A DNA stretch of 64,000 bases from NCBI RefSeq assembly GCF_003326755.1, contig NZ_JPWH01000002.1, positions 62,001 through 126,000 on the forward strand, written 5' to 3'. The notes under the pieces were generated by a model. It did not search any database, was not told where the DNA came from, and saw nothing but the letters and a program-made list of their open reading frames with translations. Each line of letters starts with the position of its first letter. Position 1 is the stretch's first letter. The translations under genes were made by a program, and so were the position numbers. This stretch comes from Thalassospira profundimaris. Lineage in GTDB: Bacteria > Pseudomonadota > Alphaproteobacteria > Rhodospirillales > Thalassospiraceae. This document shows, piece after piece, positions 53,280 through 60,605 of the stretch.

Positions 53280-54367
53280 TGGCGGCGGGCATTCGTGTTT
53301 TATCGGGGCTGGGCGAAAAGGCCCCGGCTTGCATCCGGCTGGATTTTTTGAACCGGCGCTGGCTGCTCGATTGTGGTGATGGCCTGGAAAACGAACCGGG
53401 CTTTGATCCGGCCTGGCTGACCAAAGTTAACGCCGTTTTCATTACCCATGACCATATTGATCATATCGGCGCGGCACATTATGCCATCGAGGCCGGTTTG
53501 CCGATTTATTGCACGGCGATTACGGCAAAATCGCTGCCATCCGGGGCGGATGTGAATATTTTGCCCGCCTTTGGTGAAATTCAGGTTGATGGGGTGACGG
53601 TTACGACCGGGCGCACCGGCCATGCCTTTGGCGGGGTGTGGCTGCATTTCGATTTGGCGGGCGGGGTGCTTTATACCGGCGATATCAGTACGGAATCGGA
53701 TTATTTTTTATATGATCCCGCACCCGATGCGGCGACGGTTTTGTGTGACGCATCCTATGGCATGTATAATGTCTCGCAACGTGAGCGGATAGACGGGCTG
53801 TTGCGGGCAGTTGCCGGGTTTGACGGGCAAATCCTGTTTCCCGTCCCGCCCAGCGGCCGGGCCGCCGAAATGGCCCTGCTGTTTGAACGGCATGGTTTGA
53901 CCGACTGGACAATGGATATGCGGTGTTTTGGCCGGGTGCAGCGGGTTCTGGCACCGGGCGGGCGCGATTTTGTGTGTGATGAAGCCATTGCCGATTTGCG
54001 CCGCCTTACGGCAAAGGCGCGCGAATTCAACCCCGATGCCCGGCTGTTATTGTGCCATTCGCCCTGCGGGACCAAGGGGGCGGCGGGCGAGATCAGCCGT
54101 AAATGGCAGGCGCAGGACCGCCTGGGCCGGGATGCGAAAATCTTTTATACCGGCCATATGTCTGAAACGGCGCGGCGCTTTGTCAGCGAGGGGAAAGGCG
54201 AGTTTCACCGCTGGAATGTGCATCCTCGGTTAAGTGATGTGGTGGAACTGGCACAGTCCTGCCATGTGTTGCAGATTGTGCCGCTATTTTGCACCCAGCC
54301 CGAGGAATTCGGCCTTGTGGAAGGGTTTGAAGGCCGGTTACAGCTATCGGACCGGTTTTATCTTTAA
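53279..54367 (+). CDS. Metallo-beta-lactamase-fold hydrolase, divergent beta-CASP-like
   Basis: This 362-residue cytoplasmic hydrolase has metal motif H-D-H-I-D-H at 57-62 and Y-T-G-D-I-S further on. Length, a middle segment L-F-P-V-P-P-S-G-R-A-A-E-M-A-L-L-F, I-F-Y-T-G-H-M, and a late F-H-R-W-N-V-H-P-R-L-S-D-V-V-E-L-A resemble the beta-CASP layout of RNA-processing MBL enzymes, though the usual motif spellings differ. The family suggests phosphodiester cleavage, perhaps of nucleic-acid fragments or cyclic phosphates; inference only. The ATG overlaps the ATPase stop (TAATG) with AGGAGG upstream. Confidence 0.8.
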   Translation: MAAGIRVLSGLGEKAPACIRLDFLNRRWLLDCGDGLENEPGFDPAWLTKVNAVFITHDHIDHIGAAHYAIEAGLPIYCTAITAKSLPSGADVNILPAFGEIQVDGVTVTTGRTGHAFGGVWLHFDLAGGVLYTGDISTESDYFLYDPAPDAATVLCDASYGMYNVSQRERIDGLLRAVAGFDGQILFPVPPSGRAAEMALLFERHGLTDWTMDMRCFGRVQRVLAPGGRDFVCDEAIADLRRLTAKAREFNPDARLLLCHSPCGTKGAAGEISRKWQAQDRLGRDAKIFYTGHMSETARRFVSEGKGEFHRWNVHPRLSDVVELAQSCHVLQIVPLFCTQPEEFGLVEGFEGRLQLSDRFYL

Positions 54368-54377
54368 GGCGTGACGG

Positions 54378-54983
54378 ATGATTTTTCCCTATTGGCATTA
54401 TGATATGCCTGCTGTGCCGTTTGTTTTTATGCGACACGGCGAAACAGAAGCCAACCGAACGGGCGTTATTGCCGGTTCTACCGAAGTTCCCCTGAATGCA
54501 ACAGGCGAAAAACAGGCCAGGGCCGCAGCACCCTTGCTGGCGGAATGGCCGTGGCGGGCCGTTTTTGCAAGCCCGCAACAGCGGGCGCGCCATACCGCTG
54601 AATTGGCAATGCCCGGCATGGTGCCAACCCTGCTGCCCGGCTTGCGTGAACGGCATTGGGGCGACCTGGAAGGGCGTCCGGTAACGGAAATTTGTACCCG
54701 ATATGAAACACCACCCGCCGGTGAGCCGTTTAACGATATGTGCAAACGGGTGTGCAATGCGCTGAAGATCGCGCTGGCGGACCACGATGCCAAACAGGGG
54801 CATACCCTGATTGTGGCGCATTCCGGAGTGATGCGCTGCATTTTGCATTTAACCGGCTTTGCTGCCGATGGCCCGCGCATTTTGAATGCAACGCCCTTTC
54901 TTTTTATCCCCGTTGAGGGCCGTTGGGAATATCAGCAGCTTGGCGCGCGGGAACACGATAACCCCTTGGAAAATGCACAATGA
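54378..54983 (+). CDS. Histidine phosphatase superfamily protein
   Basis: This 201-residue branch-1 histidine phosphatase (phosphoglycerate-mutase-like) has F-M-R-H-G-E-T-E-A-N-R-T-G with phospho-acceptor His20, then A-S-P-Q-Q-R-A-R-H-T-A, L-R-E-R-H-W-G-D-L-E-G and second His in L-I-V-A-H-S-G-V-M-R. It removes phosphate from small molecules. ATG 54378 has AAGG eight bases upstream; a later ATG 54405 is possible. It is 10 bases after the hydrolase gene and overlaps the HAD gene by ATGA. Confidence 0.88.
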   Translation: MIFPYWHYDMPAVPFVFMRHGETEANRTGVIAGSTEVPLNATGEKQARAAAPLLAEWPWRAVFASPQQRARHTAELAMPGMVPTLLPGLRERHWGDLEGRPVTEICTRYETPPAGEPFNDMCKRVCNALKIALADHDAKQGHTLIVAHSGVMRCILHLTGFAADGPRILNATPFLFIPVEGRWEYQQLGAREHDNPLENAQ

Positions 54984-55471
54984 CACAAAGCCTTATGGAT
55001 AAGCCGGGACCAGAAACATCACCCCGCGCTGCGGTGGTGTTTGATGTGGATGGTACATTGGCCGAATTTGATGCCGATGTGCTGGGACATTTGGTGCATG
55101 GCCCGGTGAAACACTGGGACGCCTTTTTTGATGCGATGGATCACACGGCACCGGTGGCCGATATTGAACGCCTGCTGCGCATTTTGCATGGCACGGGGCA
55201 GGCGATTGTCATTTGTACGGGGCGGCCCGAAGGCTGGCGGGCGCGCACGGAAGCTTGGCTAACGGCACATGAAATACCGTTTGATGGCGTTTATTTGCGT
55301 CCGGCGGATGCTGATCATCGCAGTGACGAGGATGTGAAAGAAGATTTGTTGCATCAGATCAGGGCGGATGGTTTTGCCCCCTGGCTTGTGGTGGATGATC
55401 GGCAGTCAGTGGTGGATAAATGGCGGGATCTGGGCCTGACCTGCCTGCAATGCGCACCGGGTAATTTTTGA
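54980..55471 (+). CDS. HAD-family phosphatase resembling the T4 Pnkp 3'-phosphatase domain
   Basis: This 163-residue HAD protein has nucleophile motif F-D-V-D-G-T-L-A (Asp22), motif II V-I-C-T-G-R-P-E and C-terminal W-L-V-V-D-D-R-Q-S-V-V-D-K-W-R-D-L-G-L-T-C-L-Q-C-A-P-G-N-F in two parts. That last segment strongly recalls the C-terminal phosphatase of T4 polynucleotide kinase (D-D-R ... V-V-x-x-W-R ... C-x-Q-V-A-x-G-D-F). No kinase P-loop is present, so it is a stand-alone phosphatase, plausibly for 3'- or nucleoside-type phosphates. It is the last gene of the operon. Confidence 0.82.
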   Translation: MTQSLMDKPGPETSPRAAVVFDVDGTLAEFDADVLGHLVHGPVKHWDAFFDAMDHTAPVADIERLLRILHGTGQAIVICTGRPEGWRARTEAWLTAHEIPFDGVYLRPADADHRSDEDVKEDLLHQIRADGFAPWLVVDDRQSVVDKWRDLGLTCLQCAPGNF

Positions 55472-55495
55472 TATTCCGCTTTTGCGAGCAGGCAA

Positions 55496-55536
55496 CAGAA
55501 AACCCGGCGGTGCATTTAGTATCGCCGGGTTTTGTT
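55496..55536. terminator. Bidirectional terminator
   Basis: Perfect 11-base arms AAAACCCGGCG (55499-55509) and CGCCGGGTTTT (55523-55533) have a 13-base loop and lie between the convergent HAD and nuclease genes. Confidence 0.9.
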
Positions 55537-55543
55537 TGCCGGG

Positions 55544-55996
55544 TTAACCGCACCACGGGGCCCGTTTGGTTTTGCCATCATAGGGGCGGGCAAGACCGGC
55601 CTTGATCAAATCCTGGTCCAGCGCACGACCGTCAATGCGGACCGATGCCACAACGCGTCCGCCATACCGGCCCCATTCGGGGTTGCAAAATTCCACCTTT
55701 CGGGCCTGTTTCAGGCTTTTGCGGGCATAATCCCGTGCCTTGTTGGCCAGTTCCTTTTCGCTGGTGCATTTGCCGCGAATTTCGGGGGTGTCCACCCCGC
55801 GCACCCGAACCGACATTCGGGCGATTTCGTCGGGCAGGCCGGGGATATGCACATAAATGGTATCGCCATCATAGGCATATTCGCCGCCCCGCTGGCGTAA
55901 CGGCCAGTCATAGCAGGCGGCGTGGGCCCTGGCAGCCAGAATGCTGCCAAGGCCAAGGGCTGCCGCAATGATCGCGCGGCAGATGGGTTTCTTCAT
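55544..55996 (-). CDS. Secreted thermonuclease-like (SNase) protein
   Basis: This 150-residue protein has a signal peptide (M-K-K-P-I-C-R then a hydrophobic core ending A-R-A-H-A) and a staphylococcal-nuclease fold. Key segments are Y-D-G-D-T-I-Y-V, V-R-V-R-G-V-D-T-P-E-I and G-R-Y-G-G-R-V-V-A-S-V, which carry the Arg/Asp/Glu/Arg of the calcium-dependent site; four Cys may form disulfides. It would cut DNA or RNA outside the cytoplasm. It converges with the phosphatase operon and follows the P-loop gene at 56033 by 36 bases. The ribosome site is weak. Confidence 0.83.
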   Translation of the reverse strand: MKKPICRAIIAAALGLGSILAARAHAACYDWPLRQRGGEYAYDGDTIYVHIPGLPDEIARMSVRVRGVDTPEIRGKCTSEKELANKARDYARKSLKQARKVEFCNPEWGRYGGRVVASVRIDGRALDQDLIKAGLARPYDGKTKRAPWCG

Positions 55997-56032
55997 GGTT
56001 TGCTCGTTTGTTCGGTTTTTGTTTTTGACGGG

Positions 56033-56587
56033 TCACAGCTTTAGCCGTGCCAGTATTTGTGCAGCCCGTTGTTCGACCGGGCCTTTGCGTATTTCGATGG
56101 GGTCATAGCCACATTCAAGATAGGTGCGGTACAAAATCACATATGTCTTGACGGCTTCGGCGAAGGTTTGTGTTCGCCGATTGTCGTTTTTGTAGATTTC
56201 GGCCCAGGGCGGCAGGATGAAAACTGTCCTTCGGTAGCGATAGGTTTCAATGGCCTGTATGAGGGCATTGTCCTCGGGCAGCTTGGCGACCCGTCGATGG
56301 GCCAGGGTATCGGGCAATCCGCTGTCAAAAAATACCGGTAACGGGTCCTGTGCCATGCCATCCTGCCAAGCGCGAATGGACCCCCTGGTCATCAGCCTGC
56401 AATAGGCATCGTTATCCTGCCAGGGCAGGGCCGTGCCGCCGCGTTCCTGCTGGGTTTCAATAACGTTTCGGGCTATCTCCGGGCTGGTTTCATAACCCCG
56501 TTCATTTAAATAGTTGATCAGGGTGGTTTTGCCGGCACCGGGGCCCCCGGTGATGACAACTAGGTTGGTTGGATAAGGCAATTGCAT
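56033..56587 (-). CDS. P-loop ATPase/kinase-like protein (AAA_28 type), copy A
   Basis: This 184-residue protein begins with Walker A G-G-P-G-A-G-K-T at 14-21; later elements are S-P-E-I-A-R-N-V-I-E-T, V-F-F-D-S-G-L-P-D and V-F-I-L-P-P-W-A-E-I-Y. The fold resembles NadR/Ttd14-type small kinases, with R-x-x-x-x-F-A-E-A as a possible lid. The substrate is unknown. About three quarters of its residues match copy B at 57231 by eye. The start has a poor ribosome site (ACAAGA). Confidence 0.82.
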   Translation of the reverse strand: MQLPYPTNLVVITGGPGAGKTTLINYLNERGYETSPEIARNVIETQQERGGTALPWQDNDAYCRLMTRGSIRAWQDGMAQDPLPVFFDSGLPDTLAHRRVAKLPEDNALIQAIETYRYRRTVFILPPWAEIYKNDNRRTQTFAEAVKTYVILYRTYLECGYDPIEIRKGPVEQRAAQILARLKL

Positions 56588-56734
56588 TCTTGTTCGTATT
56601 CTGTACTCGGGGCGGCCTCATATGGCGGCGCTTTGCGGCAAGCTGATGGCGTGAATAAAGATTTTTATCGAGAAAAGGCACCCTGTGCGATAAAGAGAGG
56701 CCGGGCATTAATGGGAAGGATAAAGGCTGTCAAT

Positions 56735-57181
56735 ATGCTGATTTCACGAACCGGTCCCCGGGACTATAACGAGCTGATTTTATTATGGGAAAGGTCGGTG
56801 CGCGCCACACATGCCTTTCTGGTTGAAAAGGACATTCTGCGTTTGCGCGATCTGATCCTTGATCCGTATTTTGATGCCGTTGACCTGTTTTGCACCCGGG
56901 ATGAAAACGGGGCCATTACCGGTTTTATCGGCATTGCCAAACAGCGTATCGAAATGTTGTTTGTGGATCCGACCAGGATGGGGCAGGGCATTGGCCGTGC
57001 ATTGGTGATCGATGCCATAACAACACACGGGATAACCGATGTTGATGTGAACGAACAAAATCCCGATGCGGTTGGTTTTTATCAACGCATGGGCTTTGTT
57101 GTTTTTGGCCGTTCGGAAACGGATGGCGAGGGCAATCCGTTTCCGATTTTGCATATGCGGCTGGCAAACGCATCAGAGTGA
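56735..57181 (+). CDS. GNAT acetyltransferase (YjaB-like)
   Basis: This 148-residue acetyltransferase is like E. coli YjaB: L-L-W-E-R-S-V-R-A-T-H-A-F-L near the N-terminus, acetyl-CoA loop M-L-F-V-D-P-T-R-M-G-Q-G-I-G-R-A-L and V-N-E-Q-N-P-D-A-V-G-F-Y-Q-R-M-G-F. I start at ATG 56735 with AAAGG eight bases upstream; longer in-frame starts (56711 or earlier) extend beyond the family N-terminus. It sits, in opposite orientation, between two paralogous P-loop genes. Confidence 0.83.
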   Translation: MLISRTGPRDYNELILLWERSVRATHAFLVEKDILRLRDLILDPYFDAVDLFCTRDENGAITGFIGIAKQRIEMLFVDPTRMGQGIGRALVIDAITTHGITDVDVNEQNPDAVGFYQRMGFVVFGRSETDGEGNPFPILHMRLANASE

Positions 57182-57230
57182 TCTGCCAAATGCGCAGCCG
57201 GTCCGTTTTCGTGTCTGGGTGTTTAAACGG

Positions 57231-57785
57231 TCATTGTGATAGCAGGGTTAATATGTGTTCCGCTCGCTGCTCAACCGGGCCTTTGGCGATTTCGACGGGG
57301 GTGTAGCCGCAGTCTAGATAGGTTTGGTACAAAACGTCATAGGTTCTGGTGGCCTCGGCAAAGTTTTGTTTTCTGGCACCATCGGTGTGATAGATTTCAG
57401 GCCAGGGCGGTAATATGAAAACGGTTTGCCGGTAACGACAGGTTTCTATGGCGCGTATCAGGGCGCTGTCTTTGGCCAGTTTGTATAACCGGCGATGGGT
57501 CAGCACATCGGGCAGGCCCCGGTCAAAAAAAACGGGTGCCGGTGCCAGGGCCATGCCGTCCTGCCAGGCACGAATGGAGCCATCTGTCATAAGCTGGCAA
57601 TAGGCTTCGTTGTCCTGCCAGGGCAGGGCGGTGCCACCGTGTTTTTGCTGGGTTTCAATAACATTTCGGGCGACTTCCGGGCTGGTTTTATACCCAAGCC
57701 GGTTCAGGTAATTGATCAGTGTGGTTTTACCGGCACCGGGACCACCGGTCAGAACCACAAGGTTTTCCGGGGAAGATACTGACAT
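57231..57785 (-). CDS. P-loop ATPase/kinase-like protein (AAA_28 type), copy B
   Basis: This 184-residue paralogue of the gene at 56033 has the same length and motifs: G-G-P-G-A-G-K-T, S-P-E-V-A-R-N-V-I-E-T, W-Q-D-N-E-A-Y-C, V-F-F-D-R-G-L-P-D and K-G-P-V-E-Q-R-A-E. The ribosome site (AGGAAATCCC before ATG) is better than that of copy A. Both are on the minus strand with a GNAT gene between them, pointing to local duplication. The substrate is unknown. Confidence 0.83.
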   Translation of the reverse strand: MSVSSPENLVVLTGGPGAGKTTLINYLNRLGYKTSPEVARNVIETQQKHGGTALPWQDNEAYCQLMTDGSIRAWQDGMALAPAPVFFDRGLPDVLTHRRLYKLAKDSALIRAIETCRYRQTVFILPPWPEIYHTDGARKQNFAEATRTYDVLYQTYLDCGYTPVEIAKGPVEQRAEHILTLLSQ

Positions 57786-58097
57786 GGGATTTCCTGCGTA
57801 AACGGGTCCCTGTGGCGCTGTTTTTCAGCATGCAGCTTTCTGGCCCCATAAAGCCGGGCCACCATCAGGGAATGTAATGGAAAATGGAAGGTTGGTAGCA
57901 GGTTGCAGACGGTGATTTATCGTCTGAACATACCTGTTGCGTATGCGCCAAACCTTTTTGCGCATATTGCTTTTATAAACGGGGGAGAGACCGCAATTAT
58001 ACCGGTTTGGATCCTTGCCGACAAGCTCGGAGCGTGACTTTGGGGCGATGTTATTTTTCTGAAGCGGCAATATTCGGATGTTCAAGCAGAAGGCAGG
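57786..58097. other. Intergenic region, 312 bases
   Basis: Upstream region of P-loop copy B and downstream region of gbpR (both minus). I see neither a gene nor a clear terminator. Confidence 0.4.
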
Positions 58098-59102
58098 TTA
58101 AAGGCCGGTTGTGCCAAGGGCCTGTTTGTTATCTTTGATGCGGGCCAGGATATGGTCCGATATCATTTGTGCCGAGGGCGAAAGGCGATGGCCCGCAGCC
58201 GTGAGCAGACAGTAGGGTTTGATTTCGATGGCTTCTGTCAGCGGCATTTCGGTAATGGCGCCGCCGCGCGCCAACAGGGATGTTACCTCTTCGGCCATTG
58301 GGGCAATGGCATCGCTTTCCATGATGGCGGCCAGTGTGACCAACAGCGACGCCGTGTTCAGCCCCGAAGGCGGCAGCGGCAGGTTTTGGGCGATAAAAAC
58401 ATCCTCGATCGTGCGGCGCATCAGGTTGCCTGACGGGGGTAAAATCCATTCATAGCGGGCAAGCTGCGCCAGCGTGACCGGGTTATGGGCCAAAAGGGGG
58501 TGGCCCTTGCGGACCAGCAAGCGGATTTTTTCGCTGCGAATTTGCCAGATATTGAAAAGGCGCGGGTCCACATCCTGCGGCACGCGCCCGATGATAAAGT
58601 CATATTCCCCGGCCAGCAGGCTTTTGATCAGGATATGCGATGGGCCGATGGCAACCTGGGCTTCGAACCGGGCATTGCGCGACTGAATATCGCGCACGAC
58701 TGGTACCACCAGATCAACGGCTGCGGCTGTGACCGCCCCAATGAAAACGGTACCACCGCCATTCTTAATATCCTCGATTTCGCGTTCGGCCTCGCGCATT
58801 TCAATGAGCATGGTGCGTGCCCGCTGGGCCAGGGCACGTCCCGCACTGGTCATGTCAACACCGCGCGCGCCGCGTTCGCACAGGCGGGTCCCCAACATAT
58901 CCTCCATTTCCGATAACAGGCGCGATGCGGCGGGTTGCGATGTTTTCAGCATGGCGGCGGCAAGGCTGATCTGGCCGGTTTCCTCCATTGCCACAATCAT
59001 CCGTAAATGGCTGATTTTAAGGCCGCGCTTAAACAGGTTGCCCGTCCCCGAAAGCAGGGTTTGTGCCGGTGTCATTTCAGGCTGGCTGGGGGTGTGCGAC
59101 AT
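58098..59102 (-). CDS. gbpR: LysR-type regulator of sugar uptake (GbpR-like)
   Basis: This 334-residue LTTR has HTH A-M-E-E-T-G-Q-I-S-L-A-A-A-M-L-K-T-S-Q-P-A-A-S-R at about 38-61 after an N-terminal extension, and a substrate domain. It is divergent from a chvE-type gene, the arrangement of gbpR-chvE in Agrobacterium and Azospirillum, where GbpR controls sugar-binding-protein synthesis in response to arabinose, fucose and galactose. The name rests mainly on this context. A short palindrome 48 bases upstream of its ATG may be the binding site. Confidence 0.82.
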   Translation of the reverse strand: MSHTPSQPEMTPAQTLLSGTGNLFKRGLKISHLRMIVAMEETGQISLAAAMLKTSQPAASRLLSEMEDMLGTRLCERGARGVDMTSAGRALAQRARTMLIEMREAEREIEDIKNGGGTVFIGAVTAAAVDLVVPVVRDIQSRNARFEAQVAIGPSHILIKSLLAGEYDFIIGRVPQDVDPRLFNIWQIRSEKIRLLVRKGHPLLAHNPVTLAQLARYEWILPPSGNLMRRTIEDVFIAQNLPLPPSGLNTASLLVTLAAIMESDAIAPMAEEVTSLLARGGAITEMPLTEAIEIKPYCLLTAAGHRLSPSAQMISDHILARIKDNKQALGTTGL

Positions 59103-59149
59103 GTATCAGATCCCGGAATGACAAATGCAGAGTGCCGACAAACTGTAAT

Positions 59150-59165
59150 ATATCAATTTTGATAT
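59150..59165. promoter_or_regulatory. Candidate GbpR box
   Basis: ATATCAA-TT-TTGATAT is a perfect 7-base inverted repeat around TT, in an AT-rich part of the 240-base gap between gbpR and chvE, as expected for an LTTR site. Confidence 0.5.
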
Positions 59166-59342
59166 GTAAAATTCAGTTTTCATTATTTGAATGTTATGAC
59201 AAAGCGACCGAATATTGCGCGTCCGGTGTCATGAAAAAATGGCGCTTGCGATGAAGGATAACGCGACGTGATTGAAACGGCATAAGGGACCCTTTTTTAC
59301 GGGAAGTGCTGCGCGTCGCCGCGTAATTAGGGAGAAAATATA

Positions 59343-60437
59343 ATGAAACGTCTGAGTGCCGTTTTGGCCGGCATTGCCTTTGGCGCAGCCGCAACCTTTG
59401 CCCCGGCCATGCCGGGTGGTTTTGGCATGTCTGCTGCTTTTGCTGCCGATAAGGGCTTTGTCGGGATTGCCATGCCGACCAAATCATCCGCCCGCTGGAT
59501 TTCGGATGGCGATTCGATGGTCAAGCAGTTTGAAGAAGCCGGTTATAAAACCGACCTTCAATATGCCGAAGACGATATTCCCAATCAGCTTTCCCAAATT
59601 GAAAACATGATTGTGAAGGGCGTTGATGTCCTGGTGATTGCCGCGATTGACGGATCCACCCTGTCGAATGCGCTGGCAAATGCCAAGGCCGCCGGGATCA
59701 AGGTTTTTGCCTATGACCGTTTGATCCGTGATAGCGGCGATGTCGATTATTATTCCACGTTTGACAATTTCAAGGTTGGCGTCTTGCAGGCGAACTCGCT
59801 GCTTGATGGTCTCGCATCGCAGGGTGACGGCCCCTATAATGTTGAACTGTTTGGCGGCTCGCCCGATGATAACAATGCCTATTTCTTCTATAATGGCGCG
59901 ATGTCGGTGCTTCAGCCGATGATTGATAATGGCACCATCGTGATCAAATCCGGCCAGATGGGCATGGACAAGGTAGGGACCCTGCGCTGGGACGGTGCGG
60001 TTGCCCAGGCCCGTATGGATAACCTGCTTTCGGCCTATTACACCGATGCCAAGGTGGATGGTGTTCTTTCCCCTTATGACGGGCTGTCGATTGGTATTCT
60101 GTCCTCGCTCAAGGGCGTTGGTTATGGTTCTGGCGATATGAAAATGCCGATCGTGACCGGGCAGGATGCCGAATTGCCGTCGGTCAAATCGATCCTGGCC
60201 GGGGAACAATATTCCACCGTTTTCAAGGATACCCGCGAACTGGCGCGTGTGACTGTAAACATGGTCAATGACGTGCTGGCGGGCAAAGAGCCGACCGTGA
60301 ATGACACCAAAACCTATGACAATGGTGTGAAGGTTGTGCCGTCTTATCTGCTGGAGCCGGTCCTGGTTGACAAAAGCAACTGGGAAGGCGTGCTGGTCGG
60401 TTCGGGTTACTACACGATGGACCAGATCAAGAATTAA
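59343..60437 (+). CDS. chvE: Multiple-sugar periplasmic binding protein
   Basis: This 364-residue periplasmic binding protein of the xylose/galactose class has a signal peptide ending near A-A-F-A-A, then [16 protein letters not shown] and [14 protein letters not shown], both close to Agrobacterium ChvE. It delivers monosaccharides such as galactose, arabinose or glucose to GguAB and can signal chemotaxis. AGGGAG precedes the ATG. A terminator-like stem follows it, so it may be expressed above gguAB. Confidence 0.92.
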   Translation: MKRLSAVLAGIAFGAAATFAPAMPGGFGMSAAFAADKGFVGIAMPTKSSARWISDGDSMVKQFEEAGYKTDLQYAEDDIPNQLSQIENMIVKGVDVLVIAAIDGSTLSNALANAKAAGIKVFAYDRLIRDSGDVDYYSTFDNFKVGVLQANSLLDGLASQGDGPYNVELFGGSPDDNNAYFFYNGAMSVLQPMIDNGTIVIKSGQMGMDKVGTLRWDGAVAQARMDNLLSAYYTDAKVDGVLSPYDGLSIGILSSLKGVGYGSGDMKMPIVTGQDAELPSVKSILAGEQYSTVFKDTRELARVTVNMVNDVLAGKEPTVNDTKTYDNGVKVVPSYLLEPVLVDKSNWEGVLVGSGYYTMDQIKN

Positions 60438-60460
60438 GTGCCTTCGGCATGATGTTGGAG

Positions 60461-60490
60461 ACGGGCGGTGACGATACGCCGCCCGTTTTT
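60461..60490 (+). terminator. Intra-operon terminator/attenuator after chvE
   Basis: ACGGGCGG (60461-60468) and CCGCCCGT (60479-60486) have a 10-base loop and are followed by TTTTT. It lies in the 168-base gap before gguA and would partly end transcription after the binding protein. Confidence 0.82.
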
Positions 60491-60605
60491 GTCAATGAAC
60501 CCAAAGCTGCCGGATAAAGCAGGCGGCAACAGGCGCGCAAACATGAAATTGCGGGTCGCGTTTTGAAAAGGGAGCCGGGTACAGCCCGGCATGCGGGAGG
60601 ACCGG

